Position numbers and translations under genes: made by a program
The notes under the pieces: model-generated
Databases searched by the model: none
What the model saw: only the letters and a program-made list of their open reading frames with translations
Told to the model about the DNA's origin: nothing
In this document: piece by piece, positions 59,601 through 64,000 of the stretch
Layout: the number at the start of each line of letters is the position of its first letter
Numbering within the stretch: position 1 is the first letter of the stretch
NCBI RefSeq assembly: GCF_023343835.1
Contig: NC_064437.1
Location: 5,098,001 to 5,162,000, forward strand
DNA: 64,000 nt
Origin: Lagopus muta
Taxonomy: Eukaryota; Chordata; Aves; Galliformes; Phasianidae
Direction: 5' to 3'

Positions 59601-62600
59601 AGATGTGGTTGAGACATGGCAGTTAGGGCATACAACTGCCAACCTGTGCAATGCTTTTCTATTATCTGCTCAGGGAATAAACTCTCACATAAATAGATTA
59701 TCCTAAACAAACAAACAAAGAGCTAGACAGAAAGTGAGTGTGCTGTTATCTAGTTCCAGCTGCTGCTTGTGAAAAATTGCCTTTACAGCTTGCTTGCTGT
59801 GGCAGCTCTCTGCAAAGCCTTTCCTGAACCTACACATGGACCTCAGGCAGGACCTAGAATAGCAGCCTGACAGGGGATGGGCTCATCTTCGCCCTCTGTC
59901 ATTAACACAGTGGACTTAATTTCTCACTGATGTAGATCCTGAGAAGCCTGTAGCAGTGCTATAGGGTCTACCAACTGTATCATCCAGTGGGCTGATCTCA
60001 AAGTTACATTTTGCAGTCAACTGTACCGCAAAATGTTATTAAAACAACTCACTTAATAGTTAATAGATCTCAACAAAATAGGAATAATTACCATTTTTGT
60101 TGGCTAAAAAGGAAATCTTTTTCGTATATTGTAGAAATATTCAGTTAAATCATTGGGCATTAAAGAGAGATTTCCCATCAGCAGAAATATTGAAAAACCA
60201 GCATACAATGTGCCTCGATTCCCTTTGCAGAGAACCTGAAATGTGCCTTCTGTTTGTATTGCCAGCTGTAATCCTGTGAGAGGTGCAGCTCTTCATACAG
60301 CCAATACAGATCCCCAAACTGGGACGAGGGCAATACTATTTTCTTGTTTTATCAGACCTCACTGTAGATAATTAACCTCTCAAATTTTGTCTCTCAATAT
60401 TTTTAATTCAGCCAGTGAGAAACATTTGGATCAACATTACAATCCTTCAGGTTTGTAAACTATACTATAGAGTTTTAAGACAAAGATTTTCTGTTATGAA
60501 AATACCAAGAGTTATCTACTAAGATCCCAGTGTTCCTCCCTCCTCAGGAGCTGTTATTGCCATCATTCCAAATTGTTCAAACTATCATGGTGTAAATATT
60601 TGATTAGGTATCTGTTCATCTTATACCAGCCTGTGTTTAACACGTGAAAGAGCCATGCTTTAATGGTGGGAAAAAAATGCAGTGAGTGTGAAAGGAAAGA
60701 AGAGAAAAGCAAGAATTCAAATTTCAAAGTTGGGAATAGCAACTTAGAAGTCAGTACATTACTGGTAGGGTATTTTCTCAGTCTCCAAAATGAAATTAGT
60801 TTGAGATGCACCTGTGAGATAGATCCACTATCTCTGTGGTGAAACTGGAAGTGTAGCTACTTAAAATATTTAAAGCATAGCATGATTTGAAGTGTATTAG
60901 GCATGTTGTGCAGCACTCTGTCATGCTGCTGTACATTTTGGTGTGTGCACAAGTTGATTCTCAAAAACTGACCAGTACTTTCTCATGTTCCCAGTTCTAG
61001 AAGCATAGAGGATGCTGAACACCTATAGAAGCTCACACTGGGAACACAAACACTAATAAGTCACAGCTGTAGTTATCATGACAGCTCCAGATACAGCTCA
61101 TGGGTCTGCTGGAGCACTCCTCTGTGTTTTCAGCTCTATTCCATATTCCATCCCAGGGGAAGAAGAGGTGAATACATTTTCCTACTGCACCGGGTCCACA
61201 CTTAAGCTGCATGTTATTGTCATCATCTGCTTGTATTTTCTCTGACTTCCTGCAAACTCAGTGGGCCCTGAACATATTGTTTGGTATTCCCGTATCATGC
61301 CATATGTGCTGCCACATGCCTGTACTGTGCACCATGCAACGCTTATTTTGTGTTCTGATACCTCCAGCATGCCTGTTTTGGCATTTAACAGTGAAACTAC
61401 AGCAAAAGGAAGCTCCTTATTGTTTGGTTGCCTCAGAAATCCAGTCATGTAAGTATAATCAGTAAGAACAATCAGTGAATGACTGACAACTGTCTACCAA
61501 AAAATTTGACATGACAAATAATTTTGAATCACATTGAAAAGAGTGAAATTAGTACCATCAAATGTATCTTCAACTGTCCTCCCAAATCTTCCTCAGATTT
61601 CTGAATAGCTGCCAGCACCAGCAACTGTCTTCTGAACTGACAACTGTCTTTTTAACCTGAGCTTATCCTTACTGTATCCTCGTTACAAACCACAGCAGCA
61701 GCAAACTTTCTGCCCTGGCTACTTGTGCAAATGTGGTACCCAAGTCTCCTTTCATTTCATGTAAGTGGAGATACTCCACTGAAATAAGAAAATTATGTGA
61801 GTGTAAAAGCTGTGTATTATTAGAACTGATCTGCTAGCACTGCAAAGAGCAAAGAGCAAGTTCTCCTTAGCCTGATGTACCTGCTTAACTTGTGCTCCAC
61901 TACATCCTAATGTGGAGCTGTACCTTTCAGTCAGGATTGTGATGCACAGTGTTATTCCCTAACAAGTCTCTTTTCATGGGAATAAATGTGTTCCTTAGTA
62001 TATTTGCTTTCCTTCTAACTTATAATTCACTGACTCGACTCACTGGCCGCAGTCATCTTTTGGTTATGTCTGGGCATCAGAACTGTTCCTTGCTCATACA
62101 ATTTTCCCATTAACTGAACTTTGTTTGCAATAATTGTAAAAAATATTGCCTGTATTTTTGATGTGGGCATAAAGAGAAGCCTGACTTGCATGGAAAGTTG
62201 GGAAGAGACTAGATTCTGTCATTGATGAGTACCTTTCTGCAGCCACTCAGTGGATTTTTGTATTTCTATTTGTCCCCGCCACTCTAAATCAAAGCTGACA
62301 AAGGCAAATGTAGGCTCTTAGTTTGGTTCCTCTTTAATTTATATATAGAATACTAATATAGTGTGCTTTAATACCATATTCTATATCTCACATCTATTTT
62401 TGAGGACGTTAGTAAAAGAACCAACTTGGTGATGCATAAAATAGTAAGTAGAAACAGTTTGACAGAATAAAGCAATGATCACTGCAGTGTACAAACATGA
62501 AAGCTGCCCTGAGGAGGACCCTTAAACACATTGTTATAATAAATGCTTACAAACAGCTTTCCATGTCACTAAAGTCTACTGCTACAGAATATGCCATCAC

Positions 62601-64000
62601 TGAGAACAAACCAGGAAAGATGCCTCTAAGCAGAGTGGAATTGCTCAAAAGTGTGGAGATGGATCTCATGCAGACACTGAAAGACAATGAAAAATATCTG
62701 TGTGTCTATTCTGGGTCACTGCTGTTTTCCTATCAGCCAGCAGCTCCAAACTTTTTTTTTTCTTTTTTTTTTTTTTAGTTTGATCTGCTTCCACAGTAAA
62801 TTCTGTCTTTCCTCATATATGTAATTTTACTTTTGGATATGAGAAATTTCCACCGTGTAATTATTTTTGCATGGTCTGAGCCGTCTTTGGCCTTGTAATT
62901 TCTTTGGTGCAGTGATTGAGCCTTTTGCAAAAAGCACCCAGGTGAACTGCAAAGTCAAGGCTCAACGTGATAACAGGACCTGAGGGGTACTTTGAAAAAA
63001 TAAAAGTAGCTGTCCTTCCTCCTTGATTTCTATTTAAATCTATATGCTGTCATCTTTGGAAGTGCTAAGATTGTTTAGTTATAAATGTTGCTTTTTTGTG
63101 GTGTACTTATCACAAAATGTAATTTTAAAGCAGGTCAGTAAAGCTTTGATCTGAAATTTTCAGATATAGCTATCTTCTGCCTGACGTGCAGCAACTGAAA
63201 GAGGACTCGATTTACAGATGGTGCGTGCAGCGCTTTCTGAAGGCAAAGTCTCCCTCTTGTTTTCTCAAGTTGGATGTTCAAAAAGAAAAACATTCTAAAG
63301 CATCCAGCATGTACAGGAAGTCAAAGTGAATCTTTGCTGTAGCATATTTGGTGTAACTGACTGATTTACTTCTTCCTCTACTTAGTTTCAGGCATTAGGG
63401 ACAAACATTACAAAATCTCTCTTGTATCCTACATTTGTGGAGTGGAAGAAGTGATCCTACAAAAGAACTCTTATCTTTATGTTCACAATTTCCAAGATCA
63501 CAAGCCACGTAGGTCACTGTAAATAACCATTCAGCAACATTATAAGTTCTCCATGTAGCAAATCTGCTCCGTTATCCTAAAGCACCCAGCCTGAAGGAAG
63601 ATGCCTGATCAAACTCATCTGCATCATTCAGCCTTCACACCTGCTTGGAGGCAAGACAGTTTTCCATTCATAGACTCTCCCCCCTCATTGCCCTGTCCAA
63701 AGCAATTCTTAATACTAGCACTGAGCTGCAACAGCAGGTAATTCATACTTGTTAATAAAGGACCAGCTTTTACTGATGCAGATGCATGCAAAACAGTGCA
63801 GTTCTTACACTGAAATCTTTTCTTTTCTGATACAGGCTCAAAGATTGAGTCTTGCTTCCTGCTGTCATATGCATTTACTCAGCCCTTTATCACCACAGAG
63901 CAAAAGTGGTTTTCACCTGTCACAGAACTACTGGAACTCATCTTCTTGTGCCACTGGCATAAGGGTTTCTTTGAAAATTCCACGGGAGAGCCATTTGCAT
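44613..64000. other. Gene-poor AT-rich spacer
   Basis: No gene, RNA gene or clear mobile element could be supported in this 19-kb stretch. Homopolymer T runs lie at about 45951-45974 and 62753-62776. All open frames are short or end in these T runs. Confidence 0.5.

Noticed and set aside
62497-62778. 93-codon open frame ending in a T run
   Set aside because: Same pattern as above; looks like chance in AT-rich DNA.

Overview
The window is vertebrate nuclear DNA from a bird, most likely a galliform such as chicken. The evidence is several CR1 LINEs ending in the octamer-like ATTCTGTG tail typical of birds, spliced vertebrate genes with GT-AG introns, and a mixture of short GC-rich blocks and AT-rich spacer. 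The two recognisable gene families, DMRTB1 and nardilysin (NRDC), both lie on 1p32 in human. That would fit chicken chromosome 8, but this placement is inference.

Left part (1-22.9 kb): 1-2402 is single-copy spacer. From 2403 begins a tandem array with a unit of about 8.5 kb: copy 1 at 2403-10935, copy 2 at 10936-19447, and a truncated copy 3 from 19448 to about 22675. The copies are nearly identical. Reading left to right, a full unit holds a CpG-rich block, an unrecognised two-exon gene on the minus strand, a CpG-poorer upstream stretch, one cleanly spliced nardilysin exon (minus strand), spacer, an orphan copy of a ~235-bp repeat, a probable solo LTR (minus), and a 5'-truncated CR1 LINE (plus). 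The two-exon gene is the main finding. Each of the three copies encodes the same type of ~360-residue protein, with a signal-peptide-like N-terminus, three Trp/Cys/Pro-rich repeats of 77-79 residues, a hydrophobic segment and a short second exon, and each is followed by an AATAAA signal. I do not recognise the family.

Middle part (22.9-27.5 kb): five further nardilysin exons lie on the minus strand, in correct relative order and mostly with exact splice phases. The block is cut at both ends. The first exon has lost its acceptor next to the 235-bp repeat and a CR1. The last has lost its donor and is fused to a decayed piece of exon 1 of the unknown gene. The exon that should precede the block is found only inside array copies 1 and 2, on the wrong side of it. 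This is a scrambled, probably non-functional nardilysin segment caught up in the segmental duplication.

Right part (27.5-64 kb): DMRTB1 (DMRT6) is present on the minus strand as four coding exons (37001 to 32060) with consistent phases, an intact DM zinc-binding domain and a TATA-like box just upstream. The rest, 37.1-64 kb, is gene-poor AT-rich DNA in which I see only one CR1 fragment and homopolymer tracts.
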